Numbered from the stretch's first letter, positions 10,384-21,313 are shown. The stretch: 64,000 nucleotides of DNA from Desulfuromonas sp. CSMB_57 (GCF_020194955.2 NZ_JAFCIY020000022.1:124001-188000), one strand, 5' to 3'. Made by a program: numbers and translations. Notes: generated by a model not told the origin, from the sequence alone.

Positions 10384-10410
10384 GGGGTGGCAGTGAGGTG
10401 ACCGCGGCAG

Positions 10411-10440
10411 TTGACCATCAGGGTGACTCCATGGTAATTT
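10411..10440 (+). promoter_or_regulatory. Possible promoter of the trp cluster
   Basis: TTGACC (10411-10416) and TAATTT (10435-10440) are separated by 18 bp, between the rplQ terminator and trpE. The -10 is weak. No tryptophan-rich leader peptide or attenuator was seen between it and trpE. Confidence 0.35.
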
Positions 10441-10466
10441 CCACTTCTTAACAATCAGGAGTGGGC

Positions 10467-11948
10467 ATGTATCAACCGTCATTTGAGGAATTCCGCACCC
10501 TGGCTGCCACCTCGGCGGTGGTCCCCGTTTACCGGGAAATTCTGGCTGATCTCGAGACACCGGTATCGGCCTTTCTTAAAATCGACGATGGCGAAACTTC
10601 CTTTCTGCTGGAAAGTATCGCCGGCGCCGAAAAATGGGCCCGCTATTCTTTTTTGGGCAGCGGTCCCGGAAAGCTGTTTCGTTGCCGCGGTCCGCATTGG
10701 GAAATCGTGGTTGGCGGCCAGATCCTGGAAAGTGGCCGTGCCGATGATCCCATGGTGGTTCTGAGGCAGTTCCTGGGACGCTACCAGGCTCTGCCGGTGC
10801 CGGAGCTTCCCCGGTTTTTCGGCGGCATGGTCGGCTATTGCGGCTATGACATGGTGCGCTTTTTCGAGCATCTGCCTGATTCCGGGGCTCAGGAAATAGG
10901 GGCTTACGATGCCTGTTTTCTGTTGACGGAAAAACTGCTTATTTTCGACAACCTGCGTCAGACCATCAAAGTGGTCTGCAATGTACACCCTGATGGGGAG
11001 GATTTGGCCGTCGCCTATCGGCGCGGGATCCAGGCCATCGAGGATCTGGTCGGGCAACTTCGCGAACCCCTGCGGGTGGCGCGCGGTCCCGGCGGCGAGG
11101 CTCGGGGCGTCGATTTTGAATCCAATTTCAGCCATGCCGGCTTTTGCAACGCGGTGGAACGTTGTAAGGAGTATGTGCGGGCCGGTGACGTGATTCAGGT
11201 GGTTTTGTCGCAGCGGTTTTCGGGGGCGTTGGGTAACACCGAACCCTTGGACATCTATCGGGCTCTCCGGACATTGAACCCCTCCCCCTACATGTTTTTT
11301 TTGCGCTTCGGTGCGACCTTGGTCATCGGTGCTTCTCCGGAAGTGCTGGTGCGCAAGGAGGGCGAGCGGGTTGAGTTGAGGCCCATCGCCGGCACCCGGC
11401 GGCGCGGCGCCGACAGCGAAGAAGATTTGCGATTGGAAGCGGAGTTGCTAGCCGATCCCAAAGAACGCGCCGAGCATATCATGTTGGTCGATCTGGGCCG
11501 CAACGATCTGGGGCGGGTCTGCCGCACCGGGTCGGTGGAAGTCAGCGAGTTGATGGTCATCGAGCGCTATTCCCACGTCATGCATATCGTTTCGAACGTA
11601 CGCGGCGAGCTTTCCGCCGGCCAAGATGCCTTTGATGTTCTGCGGGCGACCTTTCCGGCCGGCACCCTGAGCGGCGCGCCAAAAATTCGTGCGATGCAGA
11701 TAATCGATGAACTCGAACCCTGTCGGCGTGAGATTTATGGCGGCGCGGTCGGGTACTTTTCTTTTACCGGCAACATGGATATGGCCATTGCCATCCGTAC
11801 CCTGGTGGTTCAGAACGAGCACATCTATCTCCAGGCCGGCGCCGGCATCGTCGCCGATTCGGATCCTGAGGCAGAATACCAGGAAACGCTGAGCAAAGCC
11901 CGGGGCGCCATGAAGGCCGTCGCCATGGCACGCGGGGGGTTGGACTGA
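10467..11948 (+). CDS. trpE: Anthranilate synthase component I
   Basis: 493 residues. Converts chorismate with glutamine-derived ammonia to anthranilate, the first step of tryptophan synthesis. The N-terminal part carries LLES (residues 47-50), the motif of the tryptophan feedback site. The chorismate-binding domain shows [32 protein letters not shown] and [16 protein letters not shown] 10467 is chosen over the in-frame GTG 10461 because AGGAG ends at 10461. It is followed at once by trpG. Confidence 0.96.
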   Translation: MYQPSFEEFRTLAATSAVVPVYREILADLETPVSAFLKIDDGETSFLLESIAGAEKWARYSFLGSGPGKLFRCRGPHWEIVVGGQILESGRADDPMVVLRQFLGRYQALPVPELPRFFGGMVGYCGYDMVRFFEHLPDSGAQEIGAYDACFLLTEKLLIFDNLRQTIKVVCNVHPDGEDLAVAYRRGIQAIEDLVGQLREPLRVARGPGGEARGVDFESNFSHAGFCNAVERCKEYVRAGDVIQVVLSQRFSGALGNTEPLDIYRALRTLNPSPYMFFLRFGATLVIGASPEVLVRKEGERVELRPIAGTRRRGADSEEDLRLEAELLADPKERAEHIMLVDLGRNDLGRVCRTGSVEVSELMVIERYSHVMHIVSNVRGELSAGQDAFDVLRATFPAGTLSGAPKIRAMQIIDELEPCRREIYGGAVGYFSFTGNMDMAIAIRTLVVQNEHIYLQAGAGIVADSDPEAEYQETLSKARGAMKAVAMARGGLD

Positions 11949-11949
11949 C

Positions 11950-12516
11950 ATGCTGCTGATGATCGACAACTACGACTCCTTCACCTATAACCTCGTGCAG
12001 TATTTGGCCGAATTGGGGGAAGAGGTCGAGGTCCATCGCAACGATCGCATAACAGTGGCTGAGATTGAAGCCCGCCAACCTCGCCGGCTGGTCGTCTCAC
12101 CCGGGCCCTGTACACCGGCCGAGGCCGGTATTTCCGTCGCGGCGATTCAGGCTCTCGCAGGACGTATCCCCATTCTCGGTGTGTGCCTCGGCCATCAGGC
12201 TATTGGGTATGCCTATGGGGGTCGCATCATTCGGGCGGCGTCTCTGATGCACGGCAAGACCAGTCCGATTTTTCATGACGGTCGGGAGTTGTACGCTGGC
12301 ATGCCCTGTCCTTTTGATGCCATCCGCTACCATTCCCTGGTCATCGAAAGGGCCTCCATGCCGGACTGTCTTGAAATCACGGCCTGGACCGAGGACGGAG
12401 AAATCATGGGGCTCCGCCACCGCCAATTGCCCCTTTGGGGCGTCCAGTTTCATCCCGAGTCGATTTTGACCGTGGGCGGCAAGAATCTTCTGAAAAACTT
12501 TCTGGACATCAGCTGA
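11950..12516 (+). CDS. trpG: Anthranilate synthase component II, glutamine amidotransferase
   Basis: 188 residues, class-I glutamine amidotransferase supplying ammonia to TrpE. It begins [19 protein letters not shown]; the catalytic Cys lies in [12 protein letters not shown], and the His/Glu pair in VQFHPESI. The start is one base after the trpE stop. In many bacteria this subunit is shared with PabB for folate synthesis; no pabB is seen here. Confidence 0.95.
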   Translation: MLLMIDNYDSFTYNLVQYLAELGEEVEVHRNDRITVAEIEARQPRRLVVSPGPCTPAEAGISVAAIQALAGRIPILGVCLGHQAIGYAYGGRIIRAASLMHGKTSPIFHDGRELYAGMPCPFDAIRYHSLVIERASMPDCLEITAWTEDGEIMGLRHRQLPLWGVQFHPESILTVGGKNLLKNFLDIS

Positions 12517-12535
12517 CGCGGAGGCGGTCAACGGC

Positions 12536-13594
12536 ATGATCAAGCAGGCCATTGCACAGGTGGTGGAAGGCCAAGACCTTTCCGAATCCCAGATGATCTC
12601 GGTCATGGATCAGATCATGGGCGGCGAAGCGACGCCGGCGCAGATCGCCGCCTTGATTGTTGCCCTGCGAATGAAGGGCGAAACGGTTGATGAAATCACC
12701 GGTGCGGCCCGCGTGATGCGGGATCGGGTGACGCCGGTCCGGGTCGGCCGGGTGCTGGATCTGGACCGCGAGGACATCAACCTGGATCTGGAAACCATGA
12801 CGACGGTGCTCGATACCTGTGGCACCGGGGGCAGTGGCACCAAAAGTTTCAACATTTCCACCACGGTGGCCTTCGTCGTCGCGGCCTGTGGGGTACGGGT
12901 CGCCAAACACGGCAATCGCAGCGTTTCCTCCCTGTGCGGCAGCGCCGACGTCCTGGAAGCCTTGGGCCTCAATCTGGATGTCCCGGTGGAGACGGTGGAG
13001 CGTTGCATCGACGAGTTGGGCATCGGCTTTCTGTTCGCGCCGGCGTTGCATGGGGCCATGCGCCATGCCATCGGCCCGCGCAAGGAAATCGGCATCCGTA
13101 CCATTTTCAATCTGCTCGGTCCCCTGACCAATCCCGCCGGCGCCGATCGGCAGGTGCTCGGGGTCTATCGGGAAGAACTGGTGGCCACCCTGGCGGATGT
13201 TCTCTGCCGGTTGGGCTGCAAGCGCGGCTTTGTCGTCCACGGATTGGACGGCATGGACGAGATCACTCTGACCAACTCCACCCGGGTGGCGGAAATCCGC
13301 GACGGCCAATATCGGGTCTATGGCGTGTCTCCGGAGGATTTTGGTTTTGAGATCTGCTCCCTGGATGCCTTAAAGGGTGGCGATGCGCGTTGCAACGCCG
13401 ATTTGGTTCGGGGGGTTCTAGAAGGCGTTGCGGGGCCGCGCCGCGATATCGTCCTGCTCAACAGCGCTTTTGCCCTGGTGGCCGCCGGCCGCGCCGATAC
13501 CATTGCCGACGGGGTGTCACAGGCTGCCGAGGCCCTTTCGTCCGGGCGGGCGCTGGCAAAACTCGAGGCTCTCATCAGGATGACCAATCAGTGA
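12536..13594 (+). CDS. trpD: Anthranilate phosphoribosyltransferase
   Basis: 352 residues. Transfers phosphoribose from PRPP to anthranilate. Family motifs are [17 protein letters not shown] (PRPP loop), [23 protein letters not shown] and [19 protein letters not shown]-type shadows aside, the ATG 12536 start is supported by CGGAGG at 12518-12523. The end overlaps the trpC start by four bases. Confidence 0.96.
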   Translation: MIKQAIAQVVEGQDLSESQMISVMDQIMGGEATPAQIAALIVALRMKGETVDEITGAARVMRDRVTPVRVGRVLDLDREDINLDLETMTTVLDTCGTGGSGTKSFNISTTVAFVVAACGVRVAKHGNRSVSSLCGSADVLEALGLNLDVPVETVERCIDELGIGFLFAPALHGAMRHAIGPRKEIGIRTIFNLLGPLTNPAGADRQVLGVYREELVATLADVLCRLGCKRGFVVHGLDGMDEITLTNSTRVAEIRDGQYRVYGVSPEDFGFEICSLDALKGGDARCNADLVRGVLEGVAGPRRDIVLLNSAFALVAAGRADTIADGVSQAAEALSSGRALAKLEALIRMTNQ

Positions 13595-14373
13595 TACTCG
13601 ACGACATATTGCAGCACAAGCAGGCGGAAGTAGCCAGGGCCAGTCAGCAGCGTTCTCTGAACCGCCTGTGCGAACAGATCCGGGTGCAGCCACCGGTGAA
13701 GGGGTTCGCCGCGGCGCTGCGCCGACGCAGTGAGACCGGCACCGCCATCATTGCCGAAGTCAAGAAGGGCTCGCCATCCAAGGGCATCATCCGGTCCGAT
13801 TTCGACCCGATAGCCATCGCCCGGGTCTATCAGGAAGCCGGCGCCGCCTGTCTTTCGGTACTTACGGACGAACGATTTTTCTTCGGTCACCTCGATTATC
13901 TGGCGTCGATTCGTGCGGCGGTGGACCTGCCTCTGCTGCGCAAGGACTTTATCGTCGATGCCTATCAGATTTATGAGGCGCGGGCTTTTGGCGCCGACGC
14001 GGTACTGCTCATTGCCGCCGCTCTGGATCTCTCCCGCTTGCAGGAGTTCTCCCGGCTGGCGGGGGAACTGGAGCTCGATGTGCTGCTCGAAGTGCATGAT
14101 GAAGCCGAACTGGAGCGGGCGCTGCAAGTTCCGGCCGCCATGCTTGGCATCAATAATCGTAACTTGCAGACCTTTCATACCGATTTGGCGACCACCGAGC
14201 GTTTGCTGCCCCTGATTCCCGCAGGGCGTCTGGTCGTTGCGGAAAGTGGCCTCCGCCATCGTGCCGACATCCGCCGGTTGCAGCAGGCCGGTGCCCAGGC
14301 GTTTCTCATCGGCGAAAGCCTGATGCGGGAGGCGGATGTCGCGGCCAAACTGACGTCGCTGCTGAAGGATTGA
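13591..14373 (+). CDS. trpC: Indole-3-glycerol phosphate synthase
   Basis: 260 residues, monofunctional (trpF is separate). TIM barrel closing the indole ring. Start GTG 13591 overlaps the trpD stop (GTGA), giving [17 protein letters not shown]. Motifs: [13 protein letters not shown] with catalytic Lys, [46 protein letters not shown] and VAESGL. The open frame extends upstream inside trpD, but this start gives the usual length. Confidence 0.95.
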   Translation: MILDDILQHKQAEVARASQQRSLNRLCEQIRVQPPVKGFAAALRRRSETGTAIIAEVKKGSPSKGIIRSDFDPIAIARVYQEAGAACLSVLTDERFFFGHLDYLASIRAAVDLPLLRKDFIVDAYQIYEARAFGADAVLLIAAALDLSRLQEFSRLAGELELDVLLEVHDEAELERALQVPAAMLGINNRNLQTFHTDLATTERLLPLIPAGRLVVAESGLRHRADIRRLQQAGAQAFLIGESLMREADVAAKLTSLLKD

Positions 14374-14435
14374 CGTCTTCTTCCGGGTTGAACGGCGCTG
14401 GCGCCGGCCGCCTTTTTCCAGGCAGGTAGCAAACG

Positions 14436-15068
14436 ATGGCCTCGCTCCGGATTAAAATCTGCGGCATTACCTGCCTTGAGGATGCTCTGCACGCGGCAGA
14501 CTGTGGCGCCGATGCACTGGGCTTCGTCTTTCATCCGGCCAGCCCCCGTTGTGTGACGCCGGCGCAGGCCGCGGACATTATTGCCGCGTTGCCGCCGCTG
14601 GTCACGACCGTAGGTCTGTTTGTCAATCGACCGGTGTTGGAGATTCGAACCGTGGCCCAGGACTGCGGACTGGATGTGATACAGTTGCACGGCGATGAAA
14701 GTCCGGCCGATTGTGGTGCCCTGATCGCAACACATCGAAGGGTGGTCAAGGCGGTGCGTTTGCGCGATGCCGGCAGCGTACAGGCGCTGGCTGCCTATCC
14801 GGCAACGACCATCCTGCTGGATGCCTGGGTGGCGGGTACCTACGGTGGCACCGGACAGCGCTGTGACTGGCAGGTGGCGGCCGCAATAGCCCGTCGCCGA
14901 CGGGTCATTCTGGCGGGAGGTCTCGAGCCGGACAACGTCCGTCAGGCCGTGCAGCAGGTTGCGCCTTACGGAGTGGATGTCTCCAGCGGTGTGGAGCGCG
15001 CTCCCGGCCGCAAGGATCCCCGGCGGGTGGCGGCCTTTATCCACAATGCCCGAACTCTTATGGAGTAA
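14436..15068 (+). CDS. trpF: Phosphoribosylanthranilate isomerase
   Basis: 210 residues, TIM-barrel isomerase between TrpD and TrpC. RIKICGITCLEDAL at the start carries the catalytic Cys; LGFVFHPASPR, VQLHGDE-like IQLHGDES, and ILAGGLEPDNV plus GVDVSSGVE at the C-terminus are typical. It follows trpC after 62 bp and ends four bases before trpB. Confidence 0.95.
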   Translation: MASLRIKICGITCLEDALHAADCGADALGFVFHPASPRCVTPAQAADIIAALPPLVTTVGLFVNRPVLEIRTVAQDCGLDVIQLHGDESPADCGALIATHRRVVKAVRLRDAGSVQALAAYPATTILLDAWVAGTYGGTGQRCDWQVAAAIARRRRVILAGGLEPDNVRQAVQQVAPYGVDVSSGVERAPGRKDPRRVAAFIHNARTLME

Positions 15069-15072
15069 ATAA

Positions 15073-16266
15073 ATGTACCGTTTTCCCGATTCCGATGGTC
15101 ATTTCGGTCAGTTCGGCGGCCGATATGTGGCCGAAACCCTGATGCCGGCTCTGTTCGAACTGGAATCCGCCTACCAGGCGGCGGCGGCCGATCCGGCCTT
15201 TCAGCAGGAACTGGACGGCTACTTGCGCGACTATGTCGGTCGTCCCAGTCCCTTGTATCTGGCCCGCCGATTGACCGAGCACCTGGGCGGCGCGAAAGTA
15301 TACCTCAAGCGGGAGGATCTCAACCATACCGGCGCCCACAAGGTCAACAATACCGTCGGACAGGCTCTTTTAGCCCGGCGCATGGGCAAGCAGCGGGTGA
15401 TCGCCGAAACCGGCGCCGGCCAACATGGGGTTGCGACCGCCACCGTTGCAGCTCTGTTCGGCATGGAGTGCGAGGTGTTCATGGGCACGGAGGATATTCG
15501 CCGCCAGGCCTTGAATGTCTTTCGCATGAAACTGCTGGGGGCCAAGGTGCATGGCGTTACCAGCGGCGCGGCAACCTTGAAGGATGCCATGAATGAGGCG
15601 CTGCGTCATTGGGTGACCCGGGTGCGCGACACCTTTTACGTCATCGGCACCGTCGCCGGACCCCATCCCTATCCGGCCATGGTCCGGGATTTTCAGGCGG
15701 TCATCGGCCGTGAGGCGCGGGCCCAGATTCTGGCCGCCGAAGGCCGTCTGCCGGACGCCGCCGTGGCGTGTGTCGGCGGCGGTTCCAATGCCATGGGCCT
15801 GTTCCATCCCTTTGTCGAGGACCGGCAGGTGCGCCTGTTCGGCGTCGAAGCGGCCGGTCTGGGCGTGGCAACGGGCAAGCATGCCGCAAGTATCGGCGCC
15901 GGTTCCGTCGGCGTGTTGCACGGCAACAAGACCTATTTACTGCAAGACGAGGAAGGGCAGATCAGTCATGCCCATTCCGTATCCGCCGGCCTCGACTATC
16001 CCGGGGTCGGTCCGGAACACTCGTATCTGCACAGCATCGGCCGCGCGGAATATGTGTCCATCACCGATGACGAGGCCCTGGCGGCCTTCCGCCTGCTGAC
16101 CGAGTTGGAAGGCATTCTGCCGGCGCTGGAAAGTTCCCATGCCATCGCCCAAGTTGTCAAAATGGCACCAACCATGCCGCGCGATGCAATCATCGTCGTC
16201 TGCCTTTCCGGGCGGGGCGACAAGGACATCCACACCGTGGCCGAGGTCATGGGCGTGGAACTTTAG
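15073..16266 (+). CDS. trpB: Tryptophan synthase beta chain
   Basis: 397 residues. PLP enzyme joining indole and serine. The start region [17 protein letters not shown], the PLP lysine in [10 protein letters not shown], the [10 protein letters not shown] block, the phosphate-binding GGGSNAMG and the C-terminal CLSGRGDKD are all present. It is the classical TrpB1 type that partners TrpA, although trpA lies two genes downstream here. Confidence 0.97.
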   Translation: MYRFPDSDGHFGQFGGRYVAETLMPALFELESAYQAAAADPAFQQELDGYLRDYVGRPSPLYLARRLTEHLGGAKVYLKREDLNHTGAHKVNNTVGQALLARRMGKQRVIAETGAGQHGVATATVAALFGMECEVFMGTEDIRRQALNVFRMKLLGAKVHGVTSGAATLKDAMNEALRHWVTRVRDTFYVIGTVAGPHPYPAMVRDFQAVIGREARAQILAAEGRLPDAAVACVGGGSNAMGLFHPFVEDRQVRLFGVEAAGLGVATGKHAASIGAGSVGVLHGNKTYLLQDEEGQISHAHSVSAGLDYPGVGPEHSYLHSIGRAEYVSITDDEALAAFRLLTELEGILPALESSHAIAQVVKMAPTMPRDAIIVVCLSGRGDKDIHTVAEVMGVEL

Positions 16267-16278
16267 ACAGGACAAAAC

Positions 16279-17610
16279 ATGAAATTTTCCGAACTGAATC
16301 TGCCTGAAGCGGTGCAACAAGGCATCGCGGCGGTTGGATTCACGGATTTGACTCCGGTTCAGGAGCAATCCATCCCCCTGGCCCTGGCCGGCAAGGATGT
16401 CGCCGCCCAGGCCCAGACCGGCACCGGTAAAACGGCCGCTTTTCTCATCTCCCTGTTTGCCCGGCTGCTGCGCGGCGGGCCGCGCGCCAGCCAGGGACCC
16501 AGGGCCCTGATCATGGCGCCGACCCGGGAACTGGTGGTGCAGATTGCGGAGGACGCCAAGGGCCTCGGGGCCTTTTGCGATTTCAAAATTCAGGCCATTT
16601 TCGGTGGCGTCGATTACGACAAGCAGCGCCAGGCCCTCAAGGATGGCGTGGATATCATCATTGCCACCCCGGGGCGCCTTATCGACTATGCCAAACAGCG
16701 GGTGTTCAATTTTGATCGCATCGAGGCGGTGGTCATCGATGAAGCGGATCGCATGTTCGATATGGGCTTCATCAAGGATTTGCGTTATATTCTGCGCAAG
16801 CTGCCGCCTTTCGAGCGACGCCAGACCATGCTGTTTTCCGCCACCCTGTCGCGGCGGGTGATGGAATTGGCCTGGGAATTCATGGACTTGGCTGAAAAGG
16901 TCAAGATCGCGCCCGAAAAGGTCACCGCCGAGCAGGTCGAAGAGATCCTTTATCACGTCTCGCGGCGGGAGAAATTCGGGTTGCTGTTGGGGCTGCTGCA
17001 GCGCGAGGCGGATGCCAGCCGGGTGCTGCTGTTCGTCAATACCAAGCGCGAGGCCGAGCACCTGGCCGGCCGCCTGCAGGCCAACGGGCAGCAGGCAGCG
17101 ATCATTTCCGGCGACATCCTGCAAAAGAAGCGGATGAGCATTCTGACCGATTTCAAAGAGGGCAAGCTCCGGTTCCTGGTGGCTACGGATGTGGCGTCCC
17201 GCGGCATTCATGTCGACGGCGTGACCCACGTCGTCAACTATGACCTGCCCCAGGATCCCGAGGACTACGTGCATCGCATCGGGCGCACCGCCCGGGCCGG
17301 AGCCAGCGGCAAGGCCATCAGTTTCGCCGACGAGGATCTGGTCTTTTACCTGGCCGACATCGAGGCGTATATCGGTCACCCCATCCCTGCCGTATTCCCC
17401 GTCGATGAAGATTTCGTCACCAATTACCAGCCCTATGCCCCGTCCCGCAAGGCGGCCAAGGGGCGCAAACCAGGGCCGACCAAGCCCGGCATGGGCAAGC
17501 CGGCCAAGGTCAGGGAAGAGGGCGCAGCAACCCCGCGCAAGCGGGCCCGGCGGCGGCGGGGCGGAGCCAAAAAAACCTCGACCGAGGCCCCGGAAAGCAG
17601 CGGTTCGTGA
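16279..17610 (+). CDS. rhlB: DEAD-box ATP-dependent RNA helicase, RhlB-like
   Basis: 443 residues. Q motif TPVQEQSIPLAL, motif I AQTGTGKT, Ia PTRELVVQ, II DEADRM, III FSATLS, V ATDVASRGIH and VI HRIGRTARAG are all intact. The segment after motif VI (DIEAYIGHPIPAVFP) resembles RhlB more than RhlE or SrmB. The Lys/Arg-rich C-terminal tail from about residue 390 is a likely RNA-binding extension. It lies inside the trp gene run, 12 bp after trpB, and its stop overlaps the next start by 4 bp. The exact subfamily name is inferred. Confidence 0.85.
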   Translation: MKFSELNLPEAVQQGIAAVGFTDLTPVQEQSIPLALAGKDVAAQAQTGTGKTAAFLISLFARLLRGGPRASQGPRALIMAPTRELVVQIAEDAKGLGAFCDFKIQAIFGGVDYDKQRQALKDGVDIIIATPGRLIDYAKQRVFNFDRIEAVVIDEADRMFDMGFIKDLRYILRKLPPFERRQTMLFSATLSRRVMELAWEFMDLAEKVKIAPEKVTAEQVEEILYHVSRREKFGLLLGLLQREADASRVLLFVNTKREAEHLAGRLQANGQQAAIISGDILQKKRMSILTDFKEGKLRFLVATDVASRGIHVDGVTHVVNYDLPQDPEDYVHRIGRTARAGASGKAISFADEDLVFYLADIEAYIGHPIPAVFPVDEDFVTNYQPYAPSRKAAKGRKPGPTKPGMGKPAKVREEGAATPRKRARRRRGGAKKTSTEAPESSGS

Positions 17611-18314
17611 GCGTCGCCGCGCTTGAAGAATTAGCCGCCTGCCGGCGTTGCGCGCGTCTGGCGGCCTACCTGGACCAGCTGCCCCCGGCACGTGGCCGCG
17701 GACGGGCGGAGTACTGGAATCGGCCGGTGGCCGGTTTCGGCGACCGCCAGGCGCGCATCTGGATCCTCGGTCTGGCGCCCGGTGCCCATGGCGCGAACCG
17801 CACCGGGCGGCCGTTCACCGGTGATGGCGCCGGGGACTTCATGTATCCCCTGCTGTATCAGACCGGTCTCGCCAGCCAACCATCGGCGACCGCCTTGGGG
17901 GACGGTTTGGCTCTGCGCGATCTCTATATCAGCAACGCGGTCAAGTGCGCGCCGCCGGGAAACAAGCCGGCGCCGGCGGAGTTTGCCTGCTGTCGCCCCT
18001 TTTTGGCCATGGAGCAGGCCAAGCTGAACCGCTTGCAGGTGGTGGTGGCCCTGGGCCGCGGTGCCTATGACAGCTATCTGCGACTGTGCCGCGAACAGGG
18101 TATTATCCAACGGGTCGCGGACTACCCTTTTGCCCATGGGGCGCGTTACCGATTGTCGAACGGGCTCTGGCTGGTGGCCTGTTACCATACCAGCCGCTAC
18201 AACGTGCAGACCGGCCGTATGACGGCGGTCATGTTTCTGGAATTGCTGGAGGCCGTCCAGGCGCTGGCGGCAGGGGCTGCCGTGGATGAGCATTCCGTTG
18301 AACAACCTTTTTAA
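17607..18314 (+). CDS. Uracil-DNA glycosylase, family 5 (UdgB-like)
   Basis: 235 residues. The motif GLAPGAHGANRTGRPFTGDGAG is the family-5 uracil/hypoxanthine-DNA glycosylase signature, and HTSRYNVQTGRMT matches its second motif (HPSxxNVQTGRLT in most members). Cysteines near the N-terminus (CRRC) and in CAPPGNKPAPAEFACC could bind the 4Fe-4S cluster of this superfamily. GTG start overlaps the helicase stop and the stop overlaps an upstream in-frame ATG of trpA, so the gene is tightly embedded. It acts in base-excision repair of deaminated DNA. Confidence 0.88.
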   Translation: MSVAALEELAACRRCARLAAYLDQLPPARGRGRAEYWNRPVAGFGDRQARIWILGLAPGAHGANRTGRPFTGDGAGDFMYPLLYQTGLASQPSATALGDGLALRDLYISNAVKCAPPGNKPAPAEFACCRPFLAMEQAKLNRLQVVVALGRGAYDSYLRLCREQGIIQRVADYPFAHGARYRLSNGLWLVACYHTSRYNVQTGRMTAVMFLELLEAVQALAAGAAVDEHSVEQPF

Positions 18315-18337
18315 TGGCGAGCCAACAGGAAGGAACC

Positions 18338-19147
18338 ATGGGACGCATCGAAGCGACCTTTGAACAATTGCAGCGGAGCGGCGCCCGGGCGTTGATCCCC
18401 TTCATCACCGCCGGTGATCCCGCAATGGGTATCACCGAACAACTGATTCATGCGCTGGTGGAAAGCGGTGCCGATCTCATCGAGCTGGGGGTGCCCTTCT
18501 CCGACCCCATGGCGGATGGTCCGACCATTCAGGCTGCCTCGGAGCGGGCGCTGGCGGCCGGAGCCACCTTGGCCGGGATTCTGGAGATGGTGCGGCAGGT
18601 ACGGAAACATACCAATGTCCCCATTGTCCTGATGGGTTATTTCAATCCCGTTTTTCGCTTTGGTGTAGAGCGGTTTGCGATGGAGGCGGCCGAGGCCGGC
18701 GTGGATGGCGTCTTGTTGGTGGATCTGCCGCCCGAAGAAGCGGGAGAAGTGCATACTGCCTTTCGACAGGCCGGTCTACGGCTTATCACCCTGCTGGCGC
18801 CGACCACCCCGCCCGAGCGTATGGCGCGGTTGCGGGCAGTGGGGGAGGGCTACCTCTATTTCGTGTCCATGACCGGTGTTACCGGGGTCCAGCAGGTTGA
18901 TGTCCGAGCCATCGAAGAGCAGGTGCGTGCTCTTCGAAAGGGCAGCCCTGTGCCGGTCGCCGTTGGTTTTGGCATTACCACGCCGGAAGATGCCGGCGCG
19001 GTGGCCCAGTTTGCCGATGCCGTGGTGGTGGGCAGTGCCCTGGTCAAAATCATCGCCGAATGCGGTGACGCGCCGGAATTGCTGCCCCGGGTGAAAGCTT
19101 TTATCCGGTCCCTGCGTGAAGGCATGGACCGGGCCAAAGCCGGCTGA
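18338..19147 (+). CDS. trpA: Tryptophan synthase alpha chain
   Basis: 269 residues. TIM barrel releasing indole from indole-glycerol phosphate. GRIEATFEQLQ then ALIPFITAGDP starts the fold; catalytic Glu in LIELGVPFSDPMADGPTIQ; the loop VTGVQQVD and VGFGITTPEDA are typical. ATG 18338 is preferred over the in-frame ATG 18314 (which overlaps the upstream stop) because AGGAAGG at 18327-18333 precedes it and the N-terminus then matches the family. Confidence 0.95.
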   Translation: MGRIEATFEQLQRSGARALIPFITAGDPAMGITEQLIHALVESGADLIELGVPFSDPMADGPTIQAASERALAAGATLAGILEMVRQVRKHTNVPIVLMGYFNPVFRFGVERFAMEAAEAGVDGVLLVDLPPEEAGEVHTAFRQAGLRLITLLAPTTPPERMARLRAVGEGYLYFVSMTGVTGVQQVDVRAIEEQVRALRKGSPVPVAVGFGITTPEDAGAVAQFADAVVVGSALVKIIAECGDAPELLPRVKAFIRSLREGMDRAKAG

Positions 19148-19183
19148 CACCATTTTTCACGCTCTAGCCTTCGAGGGATAAAG

Positions 19184-20032
19184 ATGGCCTGGTTTCAGAA
19201 GTCCAAGGCGCCCATCGTGCCTGTTGCCAGCAAAAAAGTGAAGATGCCCGAGGGCGTCTGGCGTAAATGTCCCCACTGCAATGAAATTATTTATGCCAAG
19301 GAAATCGAGCGCAACCAGAACGTGTGCCCCAAATGCGACTACCATTTTCGCATTTCGGCCCGGGAACGGATCGCTCTGGTGCTGGATGAAGGTTCCTTTG
19401 TCGAACACGACGCCGACATGCAGTCCGTCGATTTCCTCGATTTCCGGGACACCAAACGGTACCGGGATCGCATCAAGCTGGCTATTCTGGCCAGCGGATT
19501 GAAGGATGCCGTGCTGTGGGGCGAAGGGACCATCGACGCTCTGCCGGTGGTGATGGCGGTGTTCGATTTTGGTTTCATGGGCGGCAGCATGGGCTCGGTG
19601 GTCGGTGAGAAGGTGACTCGGGCCATTGAACAGGCTCTGGCTAACCGTTGTCCCTGCCTGGTGTTTTCTTCCTCCGGGGGAGCGAGGATGCAGGAAAGCA
19701 TTCTGTCCCTGATGCAGATGGCCAAAAGCAGTGCCGCTCTGGCGCGCCTCAAGGCCGCCGGGCTGCCTTTCATTTCAGTCCTGACGGATCCGACCACCGG
19801 CGGGGTCACGGCCAGTTTCGCCATGCTGGGAGACATCAACATGGCCGAACCACGGGCCCTCATCGGCTTTGCCGGCCCCCGGGTCATCGAGCAGACCATC
19901 CGCCAGAAGCTACCCGAAGGATTTCAGCGTTCCGAATATCTGTTGGAGCATGGCATGGTCGATATGATTGTCCGGCGGCCGGAGATGAAAGCCCGGCTGG
20001 CGCAGGTTCTCAATATTTTCATGAAGAACTGA
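19184..20032 (+). CDS. accD: Acetyl-CoA carboxylase carboxyltransferase subunit beta
   Basis: 282 residues. Transfers carboxyl from biotin to acetyl-CoA with AccA in fatty-acid synthesis. The N-terminal zinc ribbon has CPHC and CPKC, and the crotonase-like core shows [18 protein letters not shown] and [16 protein letters not shown]. Adjacency trpA-accD-folC is common in bacteria. Confidence 0.96.
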   Translation: MAWFQKSKAPIVPVASKKVKMPEGVWRKCPHCNEIIYAKEIERNQNVCPKCDYHFRISARERIALVLDEGSFVEHDADMQSVDFLDFRDTKRYRDRIKLAILASGLKDAVLWGEGTIDALPVVMAVFDFGFMGGSMGSVVGEKVTRAIEQALANRCPCLVFSSSGGARMQESILSLMQMAKSSAALARLKAAGLPFISVLTDPTTGGVTASFAMLGDINMAEPRALIGFAGPRVIEQTIRQKLPEGFQRSEYLLEHGMVDMIVRRPEMKARLAQVLNIFMKN

Positions 20033-20035
20033 GTC

Positions 20036-21313
20036 ATGGACTTTCGGCAGAGCCTGGATTACCTGTATGGTCTGCAGCGCTTCGGCATCAAGCTCGGCCT
20101 GGACAATATCCGGAGCTTGCTGGACCGCCTTGGACAGCCTGCAGCCGGTCTGCCGATTCTCCATGTCGCCGGCACCAACGGCAAAGGGTCCACCGCCGCT
20201 GCGGCTGCATCCATTCTGCAGCGCAGCGGGCGTTCCACCGGACTGTATACCTCCCCCCATCTGCACTCTTTCACGGAACGCATCCAAATCAATCGCCAAC
20301 CCATCCCGGAGACTCGGGTCGCCACCCTGACGGCGGAGCTTCGGGAAGCCGGCACCGGCCTGCCCCTGACTTTTTTCGAGTTCACCACCGCCCTGGCTCT
20401 GCTATATTTTCAGCGTCAGGCAGTGGATGCGGTGGTGCTGGAAGTGGGGATGGGCGGCCGCCTGGATGCAACCAATGTCGTCACCCCGGCGGTGTCGGTG
20501 ATTACGCCCATCTGCCTCGATCATGCCGAGCATCTTGGTTCCAGCCTGGCGGCCATTGCCGCGGAAAAGGCCGGTATCGTCAAGCCTGGTACGCCGGTGG
20601 TGATCGGTGCCCAGCCGCCCGAAGCCCTGGAGGTACTGCTGGCCCGCTGTGGACAGAGCGGCGCTCCGGCCGTCCTCTGGCAGCGGGACTTCCAATGCAC
20701 CAGTCATGCGGAGGGATTCGATTTTCAGGGCTTGGGCCTGCAACTGCCGAATCTGCAACCCGGTCTTCCCGGACGCCATCAGCACCACAACCTGGCCGTA
20801 GCCATCGCCGCCTGCAGCCTGTTCTGTGCCGGCAACCGACCCCTGCAGGAACAGGCCATACGGGAGGGGGTTCAGGCAGTGCGCTGGCCCGGGCGCCTGG
20901 AATGGTGGGGCGGCCGGCAGCGCATTCTGCTCGACGGGGCCCACAACGAGGGCGGGGCGCGGGTTCTGGCCGATTATCTCATGGACCTCCGTCCCGGCGC
21001 CGTTCGCTGGGTCGTAGGCATGAAGGGCCCGCGTCGGGCGGCGGACCTTTTGGCTCCGTTGCTGCCGCTGGTGACGCATCTGTACTGCACCGCACCGCGG
21101 GTGCCGGAGGCGGTGGCGCCCATCGAATTGGCTGAACTGGCGCGCGCGGCGGGAAAACCGGCCGAGGTTTTGGTCTCCCCGGCGGCGGCCCTGAGCGCGG
21201 CTCTGGCGGACAGCGATGCTGGGGACCTGGTGCTGGTGGCCGGGTCCCTGTTCCTGGTGGCTGAGGCCCGTGAATATCTTATGACGCAGGAGACGTACCG
21301 TGCTGAACACTAA
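20036..21313 (+). CDS. folC: Folylpolyglutamate synthase / dihydrofolate synthase
   Basis: 425 residues. Mur-ligase-like ATP enzyme. The P-loop is HVAGTNGKGSTAAA, the folate-binding loop YTSPHLHSFTERIQI, and the later motifs LEVGMGGRLDATNV, CLDHAEHLG and LDGAHNEGGA. Start lies four bases after accD; the end overlaps lptD by 14 bp, suggesting translational coupling. Confidence 0.95.
   Translation: MDFRQSLDYLYGLQRFGIKLGLDNIRSLLDRLGQPAAGLPILHVAGTNGKGSTAAAAASILQRSGRSTGLYTSPHLHSFTERIQINRQPIPETRVATLTAELREAGTGLPLTFFEFTTALALLYFQRQAVDAVVLEVGMGGRLDATNVVTPAVSVITPICLDHAEHLGSSLAAIAAEKAGIVKPGTPVVIGAQPPEALEVLLARCGQSGAPAVLWQRDFQCTSHAEGFDFQGLGLQLPNLQPGLPGRHQHHNLAVAIAACSLFCAGNRPLQEQAIREGVQAVRWPGRLEWWGGRQRILLDGAHNEGGARVLADYLMDLRPGAVRWVVGMKGPRRAADLLAPLLPLVTHLYCTAPRVPEAVAPIELAELARAAGKPAEVLVSPAAALSAALADSDAGDLVLVAGSLFLVAEAREYLMTQETYRAEH

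Noticed and set aside
10384-10466. Tryptophan attenuator leader before trpE
   Set aside because: No run of Trp codons or paired terminator/anti-terminator stems; the only short frame there encodes MVISTS.
15937-17691. 584-residue open frame on the minus strand
   Set aside because: Covers trpB end and the RhlB-like helicase in antisense; no recognisable domain.
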